Shown in pieces: positions 1 through 9,097 of a stretch of DNA of 64,000 nucleotides. The stretch is taken from the NCBI RefSeq assembly GCF_965215815.1, contig NZ_CBDCEO010000012.1, positions 868,001 to 932,000 on the forward strand, given 5' to 3'. The position numbers and the translations under genes are program-made. Under the pieces are notes generated by a model. It did not search any database. It had not been told where the DNA came from and saw nothing but the letters and a program-made list of their open reading frames with translations. The number at the start of each line of letters is the position of its first letter. The stretch's first letter is position 1. The stretch is from Poriferisodalis sp965215815. Lineage in GTDB: Bacteria; Actinomycetota; Acidimicrobiia; Acidimicrobiales; Poriferisodalaceae.

Positions 1-819
1 ACTGAGACCGCGATCCACCAGGCTTCGCAGCAGCGTCACGACCATCAGTTGCTCTTCCAGCACCGACAAGACTGAACGCAGCGATGACGCGGGTTCGAAC
101 TGCTCAGTGATCTTGGCTGTGCCACCCACATAGAGCTCGCTCGGATGCGGTTCGTCGGCAGCCAGGGCGGACAGGGCCGCGGCCACCAGTGCATCGGTTG
201 CCGCATCTCCGGTTGTAGGAACCACCAGCGGCTGGGTACGAGTCCGTCCCACAAGCGCTTCGGCCAGGACGGCAGAGGCCGCACCTGCAGCAGGCCCCTG
301 GGCCGCCGCCTCCAAGTCCGGGTTGCTGTACACGTCGACGTAGGTCCGCTCCACGACGCCCGACGACATCACCAACACCACAAGCAATCGACCGCCGCCG
401 AGGTCCACCAGCTGGGCCGATCGGATGCTGTCAAGGTCGTGGTTGGGCGCGACGACCATCGCTGCATACTCGGTCAGGTCAGACAAGAGCCGGCTGGTGT
501 CGGCGAGCAGCTCCTCAATCTGTCCTTGGGCATGGGCGAAGAACGCACCTACCTGCCGGACGCCTGTGCTGTCCAGGGAACCGGGCCCGAGGCCGTCTAC
601 GAAGTACCGGTAGCCCGCCTCAGTCGGCACGCGACCGGCACTGGTGTGCGGCTGCATCAGGTAGCCGCCAGATTCGAGCGCGGCGAGGTCGTTTCGCACG
701 GTCGCTGGTGACACATCGAGGCGGGTCATCTCGAGCACCGCTGCGGAGCCGACTGGCTGCGCGCTCTCGATGAAGTTCTCGACCACCGCTCGCAGCACCG
801 TGGCTCTGCGCTCGTCCAT
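1..819 (-). CDS. hrcA: HrcA heat-shock repressor (3' end off the window)
   Basis: HrcA represses class I heat-shock genes by binding CIRCE operators and is itself tuned by GroEL. The visible 273 residues start with a winged helix (ATVRNDLAALE, with the recognition segment around residue 45) followed by the HTSAGRVPTEAGYRYF signature, then the GAF-like middle domain. The ATG at 819-817 is preceded by a strong GGAGGAG ribosome site. The C terminus lies beyond position 1. It is downstream of lepA on the same strand, as in many actinobacteria (lepA, sometimes hemN, hrcA, dnaJ). I looked for a CIRCE inverted repeat in 820-997 and did not see one. Identification is firm. Confidence 0.95.
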   Translation of the reverse strand, partial: MDERRATVLRAVVENFIESAQPVGSAAVLEMTRLDVSPATVRNDLAALESGGYLMQPHTSAGRVPTEAGYRYFVDGLGPGSLDSTGVRQVGAFFAHAQGQIEELLADTSRLLSDLTEYAAMVVAPNHDLDSIRSAQLVDLGGGRLLVVLVMSSGVVERTYVDVYSNPDLEAAAQGPAAGAASAVLAEALVGRTRTQPLVVPTTGDAATDALVAAALSALAADEPHPSELYVGGTAKITEQFEPASSLRSVLSVLEEQLMVVTLLRSLVDRGLS

Positions 820-997
820 CACTCCTCCGCGGCCCCGGCAGCTTGCCCAGCGCCGCACCCATGATCGGGGCCGATGCCCGCAATGGTGTCGATGCTACCG
901 ACACCCCTCCGAGGCAGCTTTGGGCTGGCTGCTTCTGGCCTCTTGCGCTCATGTGGCCGGGCTTCGCCGACGCGGCGAGCGAAGGATTCCCGGGCGT

Positions 998-2836
998 CTA
1001 CTGTTCGAGGCGCAACGCCGAGACGAAGGCCTCGTTGGGTACCTCGACGCGCCCGATGGCCTTCATCCGCTTCTTGCCCTCTTTCTGCCGCTCGAGCAGC
1101 TTGCGCTTGCGGGTGATATCGCCGCCGTAGCACTTCGACAGCACGTCCTTGCGCTTCGCTTTGACCGTCTCGCGGGCGATGATCCGCCCGCCTATGGCGG
1201 CTTGGATCGGAACGTCGAACAGCTGACGCGGGATGAGTTCGGCGAGCTTTGCGGTAATGGCCTTGCCGTAGGGATACGCGCCATCGCGGTGACGGATGGC
1301 AGAGAATGCATCGACCGGTTCGCCGTTCAGCAGGATGTCGACGCGCACGAGGCGCTCAGTCCGGTAGCCCGCGTGGTCGTAGTCGAGGCTCGCGTACCCC
1401 TGGGTTCGGCTCTTGAGCTGGTCGAAGAAGTCGGTCACCACCTCCGCCAGCGGCAGCTCGTAGCGCAGCTCGACGCGTTCTGGCGACAGGTAGTCCATGG
1501 AGGTCATCGAGCCCCGACGCGACTGGCACAGGTCCATGACCGCGCCCGTGTAGGCAGTCGGCGTCAGCACGGACACGTTCAGCATGGGCTCGGCTATCTC
1601 GACAATCTGAGCCGCCGATGGCAAGTCGGAGGGGTTGTCGACCTCCATCTCGCAATCGTCGTCGGTGTGCACCCGGTAGGCCACCGACGGCGCTGTGGCA
1701 ATGAGGGACAGTCCGAACTCGCGCTCGAGCCGCTCGCGGACAATCTCCATGTGCAGAAGACCCAAGAAGCCGCAGCGGAACCCGAATCCCAGCGCACCTG
1801 AAGTCTCGGGCTCGAAGGTCACGGAGGCGTCATTGAGCCTCAGCTTCGCCAGCGCCTCTCGCAGATCGGTGTACTCGTCGCCGTCGACGGGGAACAGCCC
1901 GCAGAAAACCATCGGCTTCGGGTCGTCGTAGCCCGCCAGCGGTGCATCAGCCGGCGCAGCAGCGGAGGTGACGGTCTCGCCGGAGCGCGCCTCAGCCACG
2001 TCCTTGATGCCCGCGATGAGGTACCCGACCTCGCCGGGTCCCAATTCGTCTGTCGGTGTCACCGCGGGCAGGCGCAGTCCGACTTCCTCGCACAGGTACA
2101 GCCCACCGGCGTGCATGAACCGCAGCCGATCACCAGTGCGCAGCCGACCGTTCATCACACGCAGCGAGGACACCACGCCTCGGTACTGGTCGAAGTGGGA
2201 ATCGAAGATCAGCGCCTGAAGCGGAGCTTGCGGATCGCCGCCGGGCGGGGGGATGCGTTCGATAATTGCGTCGAGCAGTGCTGCGACGCCCTCGCCGGTC
2301 TTGGCCGAGATCGCCAGCACCTCGCTCGCGTCAATCCCCAGCACGCGTTCGATTTCCGACGCGTACAGATCCGGATCGGCCGCGGGGAGGTCGATCTTGT
2401 TGAGCACCGGCACGATGGTGAGATCTGACTCGAGAGCCAGGTAGCAGTTCGCCAACGTCTGCGCCTCGATGCCCTGTGCGGCATCGACAAGAAGCACTAC
2501 GCCTTCACAGGCCGCCAGCGAGCGACTGACTTCGTACCCGAAGTCCACATGCCCAGGTGTGTCGATGAGGTGCAACGTGTGCCCCTGCCAGCTCACCCGC
2601 ACGTTCTGGGCCTTGATGGTGATGCCGCGCTCGCGTTCGAGGTCCATGGAATCGAGGTACTGGGCGCGCATCGAGCGCTCCTCCACAGCGTCGGTCAATT
2701 CCAGGATCCGGTCCGACAACGTGGACTTCCCGTGATCGATGTGGGCGATGATCGAGAAGTTGCGGATCGAACCGGGCCCGACACGGGCAGACCCACGGGC
2801 AGACCCTTGAGCAGACGCTGGAGGCACGTGGGGCAT
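998..2836 (-). CDS. lepA: Elongation factor 4 (LepA), back-translocating ribosomal GTPase
   Basis: Ribosome-bound translational GTPase that acts on stalled or mistranslocated ribosomes. Its 612 residues carry the full G domain: AHIDHGKST (P loop), RERGITI (switch I), DTPGHVDFG (G3) and NKIDLPAAD (G4), followed by domain II, the EF-G-like domains III and V, and the LepA C-terminal domain (GGDITRKRKLLERQKEGKKRMK near the end). The length matches the family. The reading frame also offers a GTG 12 nt upstream at 2848; I prefer the ATG at 2836, although neither has a clear ribosome site. It is divergent from rpsT, with about 135 bp between the starts. Confidence 0.97.
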   Translation of the reverse strand: MPHVPPASAQGSARGSARVGPGSIRNFSIIAHIDHGKSTLSDRILELTDAVEERSMRAQYLDSMDLERERGITIKAQNVRVSWQGHTLHLIDTPGHVDFGYEVSRSLAACEGVVLLVDAAQGIEAQTLANCYLALESDLTIVPVLNKIDLPAADPDLYASEIERVLGIDASEVLAISAKTGEGVAALLDAIIERIPPPGGDPQAPLQALIFDSHFDQYRGVVSSLRVMNGRLRTGDRLRFMHAGGLYLCEEVGLRLPAVTPTDELGPGEVGYLIAGIKDVAEARSGETVTSAAAPADAPLAGYDDPKPMVFCGLFPVDGDEYTDLREALAKLRLNDASVTFEPETSGALGFGFRCGFLGLLHMEIVRERLEREFGLSLIATAPSVAYRVHTDDDCEMEVDNPSDLPSAAQIVEIAEPMLNVSVLTPTAYTGAVMDLCQSRRGSMTSMDYLSPERVELRYELPLAEVVTDFFDQLKSRTQGYASLDYDHAGYRTERLVRVDILLNGEPVDAFSAIRHRDGAYPYGKAITAKLAELIPRQLFDVPIQAAIGGRIIARETVKAKRKDVLSKCYGGDITRKRKLLERQKEGKKRMKAIGRVEVPNEAFVSALRLEQ

Positions 2837-2970
2837 TGCAGGCCGCACGGTACCCTGCGAGGCCGGATTCGGGACAAACCGTGGCTACTCGCCTCGCGGC
2901 CCAAACACACCCAACCGACTCCCAGCGGGCATGCCGTTGTGACCGCCACCGAGACAGAGAGCACGCCTTC

Positions 2971-3234
2971 GTGGCCAACATCAAGAGCCAGATCAAGCGC
3001 AATCGCCAGAACGAGACGCGCCGGGTGCGAAATCGCGCCGTGCGCTCAGAATTGCGGACTCGCGAGAAGGCAGTCATCGCTGCTGCGGAAGCCGGTGAAC
3101 CCACCGATGAGCTGATGCGCGCCGCCCAGAAGCGTCTCGACATGGCGGCCACCAAGGGCGTCATCCACCCCAATGAGGCAGATCGGCGCAAGTCCCGTCT
3201 CGTGGCCCGTTCAACGCGGGCCAACGAGGCCTAG
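2971..3234 (+). CDS. rpsT: 30S ribosomal protein S20
   Basis: Primary 16S rRNA-binding protein of the small subunit. The 87 residues begin V/MANIKSQIKRNRQNE, the usual S20 start, are strongly basic and helical, and end in RSTRANEA; length and composition are typical. The GTG at 2971 is chosen because the conserved ANIKSQ motif follows it directly; the frame stays open upstream to 2836 but that part is not S20-like. It is convergent with holA, with only 16 bp between the stops. Confidence 0.96.
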   Translation: MANIKSQIKRNRQNETRRVRNRAVRSELRTREKAVIAAAEAGEPTDELMRAAQKRLDMAATKGVIHPNEADRRKSRLVARSTRANEA

Positions 3235-3250
3235 ACCGCTGCGCTAGCGA

Positions 3251-4222
3251 TCAACGCGCACCGGCCGCGAGCCGCGCGCAGAGAATCTCGACAACACATC
3301 GGGGATCGAGTCCGGACCGTCCGCGCAAGTCCACGTCAGCCGCCGCCAGAAGTTCGACGGCCCTCGCGATGCCCCCGCTGCCGCGCCGCCGGCTGGCATC
3401 GAGCGCCTTACGGGCCGGAAACGTAGAGCCGCGTAGGCCCAGCACACGAGCCGCCTCTTTCTCGTTCGCAGCATCGGCGCCATCGAGGCGAGCCATCCGG
3501 GTGATGTGCCCTGCCACGGCTGCGGTGACAGCCAATGGGTGGCGACCGGCGCCCCACATGCGCCCCAGCACGGCGAGTGCGCCGCCCACATCGCCTCGAT
3601 CGATCGCGTCGGTCAGCTCCCATGGCGGGACGTCACCCTCTGCGCCGAGGTACGGCAGCACTTCATCGGGCCCCAACCGGGCACCTGCGCCGTAGATGGC
3701 CTCCAGCGTTTCGATCACAGCTCCGAGGCGGCTGAGCTCCTCCCCGAGGTGGTCGGCGATGCATGCACCAGCACGGGCATCGAACTGGACCGAGGCCTCC
3801 GCGAGACGCTCGGTGAGCCAGGTCCGGCGATTGCGCGCCCCGCCGGGCACGTCGGACGCGATCCGCTGGCCACCGGCGGCTTCGGCCGCTTCGACGAGCG
3901 CTCGAGGCACACGGGCTGCGTCCCACTCGAGAACGAGATCGGTCGTGGGACACGGATCATCAAGCCAGTTGATGAGCGATGTGAGCTCGGCCGCGCCGAA
4001 GCGGCTGAGACCCCGGCCAACGACTACTCGGTGCGACGCCAGCATCGGCGGCGTCGATGCCGAGATGACGAGATCGGACAGGGTGAACTGATCGCCCGAG
4101 AACTCGTCAAGCACGTCTGCCCGGTTGGCATCGCCGACTAGCTCGGTGACCGCAGCACGCACTGCTTCGGCGGTGAGGATTTCGTCTGCACCGCTGACGA
4201 GCCTTACGGTTCCGCCTGCCAC
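3251..4222 (-). CDS. holA: DNA polymerase III delta subunit
   Basis: Clamp-loader subunit that opens the beta sliding clamp. The 323 residues fit HolA of actinobacteria: an N-terminal AAA+-like fold starting VRLVSGADEILTAEAV, without a functional Walker A as expected for delta, and an all-helical collar domain with DPRCVVEILCARLAAG at the end. The ATG at 4222 lies inside the last codons of comEC, a 19-nt overlap, so the two are probably co-transcribed. The order comEA-comEC-holA next to rpsT is conserved in actinobacteria. Confidence 0.92.
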   Translation of the reverse strand: MAGGTVRLVSGADEILTAEAVRAAVTELVGDANRADVLDEFSGDQFTLSDLVISASTPPMLASHRVVVGRGLSRFGAAELTSLINWLDDPCPTTDLVLEWDAARVPRALVEAAEAAGGQRIASDVPGGARNRRTWLTERLAEASVQFDARAGACIADHLGEELSRLGAVIETLEAIYGAGARLGPDEVLPYLGAEGDVPPWELTDAIDRGDVGGALAVLGRMWGAGRHPLAVTAAVAGHITRMARLDGADAANEKEAARVLGLRGSTFPARKALDASRRRGSGGIARAVELLAAADVDLRGRSGLDPRCVVEILCARLAAGAR

Positions 4223-6057
4223 GCGTTCGAAGCTACCGCCGGGGCAATATCGAGACGGCCCGCGGACGGCTCTACTTGCAGGCCGCCCACGGCGACCGGC
4301 TGACGCAGAGCCTCATGTGACACCGAGCCACCGAAACCAACGGGCGCCAGGACGCGTGCGATCTCGTGACGAGCATCCAGCGCCCGCACCGCTTCTCGCC
4401 CTGCCCTGCTGGCCGAGCGGGCCACGAGCACATCTATGTCGTCGATCCCGGCCGCGGCAAGCGCATCGAGGGCCCGCGCCGGATCGGGGCGGTCCACGAC
4501 GACGACGGTGGGTTCGAGGTGCTGCACCGACAGATGCGTGCCCGAAGGAAGCGCCGGCCGATGAGCTCCGGCAGCAACCCAGACCCCAACGCCGGCCACA
4601 GCTACGGCCAGTCCGCGTAGCACAGTGCCCCAGGGTCGCAACAAGTACGCAACGGCTGCGCAGAGCCCGATGACGGTGACGGCTGCGGCAACTTCTGACG
4701 CCTCGATATGGGGCCATCCCAACGCCGCGCCCCATCGGGCCACACCAGCAACCCAACCCATCATCAACTTGGTCGGGACGTGGAGCACCGATGCCACGGC
4801 GTCGCCCGCCACGCCGCCCGCGAGACCCCCGACGAGCCCCCAGACCATGGCAGGACCTGCAATCGGCCCGGCCAGGACGTTGGCGGGAATGCTCACAAGC
4901 GGAAGCGAGCCGAACACGGCAAGCTGGACGGGCAGCACTCCCACCTGGGCGCTCAGCGTCGCTGCAAGGGCCAAGCGCAACCACGACGGACCCCACAGGA
5001 GCCTGGAGATGGGGCGAGCGCCGACCACGATTGCGGCCGTGGCGGCGACGGAGAGCTGGAAGCCAACCGATCGCACCAGCAGTGGATCGACAAGTACCAG
5101 CACGATGACCGCCAGCGCGAGCAGGCGCGGAGCGGATACCCGCCTGCCGATCGCATGTGCTCCGACTGCCAACGTGGCGAGCACGCAGGCCCGCAGCACC
5201 GAGGGCTCGCCTCTGGTCAGCACAGCGAACTGAGCGAGCAGTACCCCGACGGCGCCGAGCCGGGCGACCGGCCGCAGCCGGACCAGCAGCGGTGCGAACA
5301 GCAGCAACACGAACGCCACGTTCGAACCGGACACAGCGAGCAGGTGAGTCAGTGAGGTCGCCCGGAAGTCGTGCACGACTTCGGGCAGCTGTCCTCGATC
5401 GTCACCGTAAACGAAGCCGGCAAGCAGCGCTGCATCCCGTTGCGACAACGAATCACTCGACGCTTCGACGAGGCTGCGCATGGAGTTTGCGAGTCGGAAC
5501 GGCGCACTGCCGCCGTCTCGGCGCCATGCCGTGTGGATCTGGGCGCTCCCCGCAAGATGCCGCGGCCACAGGAAGGGTCGGTCGGCGGGCTCGGCGGGTG
5601 CCACGGTCGCGCTCAGGAGCCAGCGCTCCCCCAACGCGGCGTCTTCCAGCGCCCACGCAGCGGGACCGCGTGCACGGCCTTCCCACCGGAATTCCTTGCC
5701 GTCAACGACGGCGCTGAAGGGAACGACCAAGGCGCCCGAGCGCCATCTGGGATCGCCGACCAGGACCGCTTCGCCTTCGAAATCTCCTCCCACCGCCGCG
5801 CTCAACTGGGCGACCTGTTGCCCCATGGCCGCAGCCCCCAGAACCAGCAGACCGGCCGGAACGAGCACACGGGCACGGGTTCGCAGACCCGCCCCCACCA
5901 GAACTGTCCCCCACCACCACCAAACCGAAGGCGCCCACAGAGCTCCGGCTGCTGTCGCGACCGCTCCGGTGACCAGCCACCGGTCGCCGACAGCGCTGAG
6001 ACCTCCGAATTTCCGGGGCGCCGCTCGTGGCGGACTCGGCGACTCAGACCTTCGCAT
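4204..6057 (-). CDS. comEC: ComEC/Rec2 DNA-uptake channel protein
   Basis: Polytopic inner-membrane protein thought to pass single-stranded DNA into the cell during natural transformation. About 617 residues: an N-terminal hydrophobic block, an OB-like DUF4131 region (GDPRWRSGALVVPFSAVV), then the Competence domain with HLLAVSGSNVAFVLLL and many membrane helices (roughly residues 220-500). A short C-terminal tail (VQHLEPTVVVVDRPDPARAL) resembles the beginning of the beta-lactamase-like domain but lacks its HxHxDH motif, so the nuclease part seems reduced. I chose the ATG at 6057 because residues upstream of it are low-complexity; the start overlaps comEA by 14 nt. Confidence 0.9.
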   Translation of the reverse strand: MRRSESPSPPRAAPRKFGGLSAVGDRWLVTGAVATAAGALWAPSVWWWWGTVLVGAGLRTRARVLVPAGLLVLGAAAMGQQVAQLSAAVGGDFEGEAVLVGDPRWRSGALVVPFSAVVDGKEFRWEGRARGPAAWALEDAALGERWLLSATVAPAEPADRPFLWPRHLAGSAQIHTAWRRDGGSAPFRLANSMRSLVEASSDSLSQRDAALLAGFVYGDDRGQLPEVVHDFRATSLTHLLAVSGSNVAFVLLLFAPLLVRLRPVARLGAVGVLLAQFAVLTRGEPSVLRACVLATLAVGAHAIGRRVSAPRLLALAVIVLVLVDPLLVRSVGFQLSVAATAAIVVGARPISRLLWGPSWLRLALAATLSAQVGVLPVQLAVFGSLPLVSIPANVLAGPIAGPAMVWGLVGGLAGGVAGDAVASVLHVPTKLMMGWVAGVARWGAALGWPHIEASEVAAAVTVIGLCAAVAYLLRPWGTVLRGLAVAVAGVGVWVAAGAHRPALPSGTHLSVQHLEPTVVVVDRPDPARALDALAAAGIDDIDVLVARSASRAGREAVRALDARHEIARVLAPVGFGGSVSHEALRQPVAVGGLQVEPSAGRLDIAPAVASNAWQAEP

Positions 6058-6688
6058 GGGGCCGGAGCTGGGAGAGCTTGGATGACCCGATCCCGGGCAC
6101 CTGTGCCAATGCGTCGAGCGTCGCAAACGGACCGTGCTTGGCTCGGTAGGCAACGATTGCCGCCGATAGCGACGGGCCGATGCCTGGCAGTTGCTCGAGC
6201 TGTGCCGCCGTCGCTGTGTTCACATCCAGCGGTCCGGAGGCATCGGCGCCGGCCGCTCGGGCGACGGGTTTCTCCCCCACGAGGGGTACGTAGATCTGCT
6301 GCCCGTCACGCATTCGCTCTGCAAGATTGACGGCCGCAGTGTCGGCGTTTGCATTCGGGCCGCCGGCTGCATCAATCAGGTCTCCGACCCTGAAGCTGGC
6401 TGGAACTTCGTAGAGCCCTGGTCGCTGCACCGCACCAGCAAGGTGCACACGCATCAGCGACGGTTGGGTCGTCGCCACTGGCGGCGGCGCTCCCGCTGCT
6501 GCCAGCGGCAGCTCGACCGGCTCGGGCGCGCCGTGCCGGACGCCGGCCAGGAAACCTGCCGTAACAACTGCACCGATGGCGCCGAGCAGCACCACGACAG
6601 GTACAACGCCGACCCTCCGGGCGAAGCCCGCTGCTTCAGCCGCTACCGAACGCCAGTCCGTAGAGCGCTCAGCGTCCGGCGCCCGCAT
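6044..6688 (-). CDS. comEA: ComEA-type helix-hairpin-helix DNA-binding protein
   Basis: Membrane-anchored DNA receptor of the uptake machinery. 214 residues: a cytoplasmic N terminus, one membrane helix (about residues 28-50, VGVVPVVVLLGAIGAVVTAGFLAG), a proline-rich linker, an SLBB domain (VHLAGAVQRPGLYEVPA...) and a C-terminal helix-hairpin-helix domain (LDVNTATAAQLEQLPGIG ... LAQVPGIGSSKLSQL). This is the standard actinobacterial architecture. It is the upstream member of a comEA-comEC-holA transcription unit. Confidence 0.93.
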   Translation of the reverse strand: MRAPDAERSTDWRSVAAEAAGFARRVGVVPVVVLLGAIGAVVTAGFLAGVRHGAPEPVELPLAAAGAPPPVATTQPSLMRVHLAGAVQRPGLYEVPASFRVGDLIDAAGGPNANADTAAVNLAERMRDGQQIYVPLVGEKPVARAAGADASGPLDVNTATAAQLEQLPGIGPSLSAAIVAYRAKHGPFATLDALAQVPGIGSSKLSQLRPHAKV

Positions 6689-6698
6689 AACCGCGACC

Positions 6699-7925
6699 CT
6701 AGTTAGACAGCGTGATTCCCTTTGGTGGAATTTTCACTGCTTTCAATCTCAGCATTACGATGCCCGAGAGCACCAGGCAGACGACGCCCCAGACACCGAA
6801 GAGCCAGCGTGAGCCGAACTGCCCGTACAACGACGGGCCTAAAAGCGCAGCGATGGCAGCCATCATGAGACCGATTGCCTCGAGCACTCCGGTGCCCATC
6901 GCCGCCTGTTCGACGCCGGTCGCCTCCAGTATCAGGACCTGTGCACCCATCTCGCTGTAGGACTCCGTGATCGCTTCGGCCACTCCGATTGCGATGAAGG
7001 TCCACAAGCCCCCGACCCAGCCGTACAGCACCACCGCGGGCGCGAACAGCACGAGGGCGGGCACGGCTACCCGACCCCCGCCGAGACGTTCAGCCAGGGC
7101 GCCGGCGTGCGGGGGCAGCACCATGAGCGGGATGCCGAGAACGAGGAGCCCGATGGCGAACTCAGTCGAGGAAAGCCCGACATCGGTCAGGTACCGATCG
7201 ACGGTCGCGTCAAACATTCCCACCAGACCCCAGATGCCGACGTGCACCAGGATCGCCGCCTGCACTCGGGGCCGCCGCAGCAGGTTGAGCAAGTCCGAGT
7301 AGTCCACGGCAGTTGCTGCGATCGGCGACTTCGAGATCAGGATTGCGGCGAAAGGTCCGACCAGCGCCATCAACGTGCCTGTGAGCAGGAACGGCGCCTC
7401 GAAGGAGATGCCGCTGAGCGCCGCGCCGATGAACGGGCCGCTGATGAAGCCGGCGACGCCGAATGACAGCAGGCCGCCCACCTTGGAGCCGCTGCCGCTG
7501 ATGTCGAGCCCGATGAGCGCCTTGCGTGCCACCAGACCGAAGAGGCCGAAGCTGACGCCCGCCAATGCCCGACTGGTCACCAGGGACCAGGTCGACTCCG
7601 CGAATACGAATCCAAATGCGCCCGCCACCGCAGATACCACCGAAACCCACACCACCAAGCGGTGATGGCCTCGGTCCACCAACGGCGACAGCAGCAGCTG
7701 AGACGCCAACCCTGCGACGAAACCGACCGATGCGATCATGCCCAGCTCGAGGTTGGTGAGGTCGTAGCGGTCTTGAAGATCCGCGAGGTAGGCGAAGACG
7801 ACGCCCAGGGAGGCCGAGACGAAAAACTGTGTCGCATAGATCGTCACGAACAGCACCGGCGAAGCGTATTGGTGCTGGTGCCTGGCTGGGCCATTCCCGC
7901 CCGGCTCCGACCCGCCCGCACTCAC
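6699..7925 (-). CDS. MFS transporter
   Basis: Predicted 12-helix major facilitator superfamily permease of 408 residues. The N-terminal half shows an A-like loop motif around VDRGHHRLVVW after helix 2 and a typical helix 4-5 region (RALAGVSFGLFGLVARKALIG); the second half repeats the pattern with GGGRVAVPAL. The substrate cannot be inferred. Translation probably starts at the GTG at 7925. It lies only 10 nt upstream of the comEA start region on the same strand, yet it is not a usual com gene, so linkage is probably chance. It diverges from the phosphotransferase gene at 7958. Confidence 0.85.
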   Translation of the reverse strand: MSAGGSEPGGNGPARHQHQYASPVLFVTIYATQFFVSASLGVVFAYLADLQDRYDLTNLELGMIASVGFVAGLASQLLLSPLVDRGHHRLVVWVSVVSAVAGAFGFVFAESTWSLVTSRALAGVSFGLFGLVARKALIGLDISGSGSKVGGLLSFGVAGFISGPFIGAALSGISFEAPFLLTGTLMALVGPFAAILISKSPIAATAVDYSDLLNLLRRPRVQAAILVHVGIWGLVGMFDATVDRYLTDVGLSSTEFAIGLLVLGIPLMVLPPHAGALAERLGGGRVAVPALVLFAPAVVLYGWVGGLWTFIAIGVAEAITESYSEMGAQVLILEATGVEQAAMGTGVLEAIGLMMAAIAALLGPSLYGQFGSRWLFGVWGVVCLVLSGIVMLRLKAVKIPPKGITLSN

Positions 7926-7957
7926 CCCTAGCGGGGCATCACCGCACCGCCGAGGCC

Positions 7958-9046
7958 ATGATGGAGTGCGACGAGCTTCGACCGCTGGAGGGAACGACGG
8001 TGCCAGCTGCAGGCGACCCTGCCTCCGATCCGGTCGCGGGAATCGATCCCGTGCCGGTCACGAACTGGCTGGCCGAACGAGCGGCGGTCGCTCCTCCGTT
8101 GCAGTTCGGGCTCATCACCGGTGGACATTCGAACCTGACCTATCGCGTCACCGACGCGCAGGGCCAGCGTTGGGTGCTCCGACGTCCGCCGCTGGCTCAC
8201 TTGCTGGCCGGCGCGCATGACATGGTGCGGGAACATCGCCTGCTTTGTGGCCTGGCCGAGACCGACGTGCCCACCCCACCGGTCGTCGGGTTGTGCACCG
8301 ATGCCTCGGTGAACGGCGCCGATTTTTACGTGACCGATTTCGTCGAGGGCAGCGTGCTGCGATCCCTCACAGAAGCAGATGAACTCAGCCCCAAGGCGTG
8401 CAGTGCGCTCTGCGCCCGGCTGGTGGAGTGTCTCTCTGCGATCCACGCCACCGATCTCGACACCACGGGGCTCGCCGACCTTGGCCGCTCAGCGGACTAC
8501 GTCGCCCGGCAGCTGCACGTTTGGCAGCGTCAGTTCAAGGCCATGACCTCACGTGACCTGCCGATCATCGAGCGTGTCCACGACAAATTGGTGGCGTCGA
8601 TACCGCCCCAGACCGACGCCACGCTGGTCCACGGCGACTATCGCCTCGACAACTGCCTGGTGACCGCGGATGGCGATGTGGCGGCGGTGCTGGATTGGGA
8701 GATCGCCACGCTGGGAGACCCGGTGGCCGATCTGGGATTCCTGCTGGGTTACTGGGTGGAGGCCGGTGACGGCTTCAGCCCGCTGGGCCACGACGCCACC
8801 ACTGCGAAGGGATTCTGGACCCGCGACCAGCTCGCGAATGCGTACGCAGAGGCAACCGGCCGAGATCTCGGGGCAATCGACTGGCACTTTGCCTTCGCCA
8901 GCTGGCGTCTCGCTTGCATCCTCGAAGGCGTCCACGCCCGGTACGTGGGCGGTGCCATCCCAGAAATACCGGCCGAGGTCCACCAGTTCCCGCAGAGCAT
9001 TGTTGCGCTGGCCGAGCGTGCCGAAGCCGTGCTCGCCGGCTCCTGA
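7958..9046 (+). CDS. Phosphotransferase family protein, ACAD10/11-like (APH fold)
   Basis: Aminoglycoside-phosphotransferase/choline-kinase-fold enzyme of 362 residues. It has the nucleotide loop GLITGGHSNLTYRV, the lysine-position strand RWVLRRPPL, the Brenner catalytic motif VHGDYRLDNCLV and the metal-binding VLDWEIATLGDP. This subgroup matches the kinase part of ACAD10/11, which phosphorylates 4-hydroxyacyl-CoAs; actinobacteria carry many copies beside acyl-CoA genes. The substrate here is inference. Two adjacent ATGs (7958 and 7961) are possible starts; the frame upstream is not conserved. Confidence 0.88.
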   Translation: MMECDELRPLEGTTVPAAGDPASDPVAGIDPVPVTNWLAERAAVAPPLQFGLITGGHSNLTYRVTDAQGQRWVLRRPPLAHLLAGAHDMVREHRLLCGLAETDVPTPPVVGLCTDASVNGADFYVTDFVEGSVLRSLTEADELSPKACSALCARLVECLSAIHATDLDTTGLADLGRSADYVARQLHVWQRQFKAMTSRDLPIIERVHDKLVASIPPQTDATLVHGDYRLDNCLVTADGDVAAVLDWEIATLGDPVADLGFLLGYWVEAGDGFSPLGHDATTAKGFWTRDQLANAYAEATGRDLGAIDWHFAFASWRLACILEGVHARYVGGAIPEIPAEVHQFPQSIVALAERAEAVLAGS

Positions 9047-9097
9047 GCCAACTCGAAGCCTGAGCCAATTCCAACGCAGGCCACTAATGTCCCCGCC

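Noticed and set aside
820..997. CIRCE operator near hrcA
   Set aside because: No TTAGCACTC-N9-GAGTGCTAA-like inverted repeat is visible in this region.
770..1801. Long plus-strand open frame over lepA
   Set aside because: It is antisense to a complete LepA with all GTPase motifs; the frame is open only because of GC-rich codon structure.
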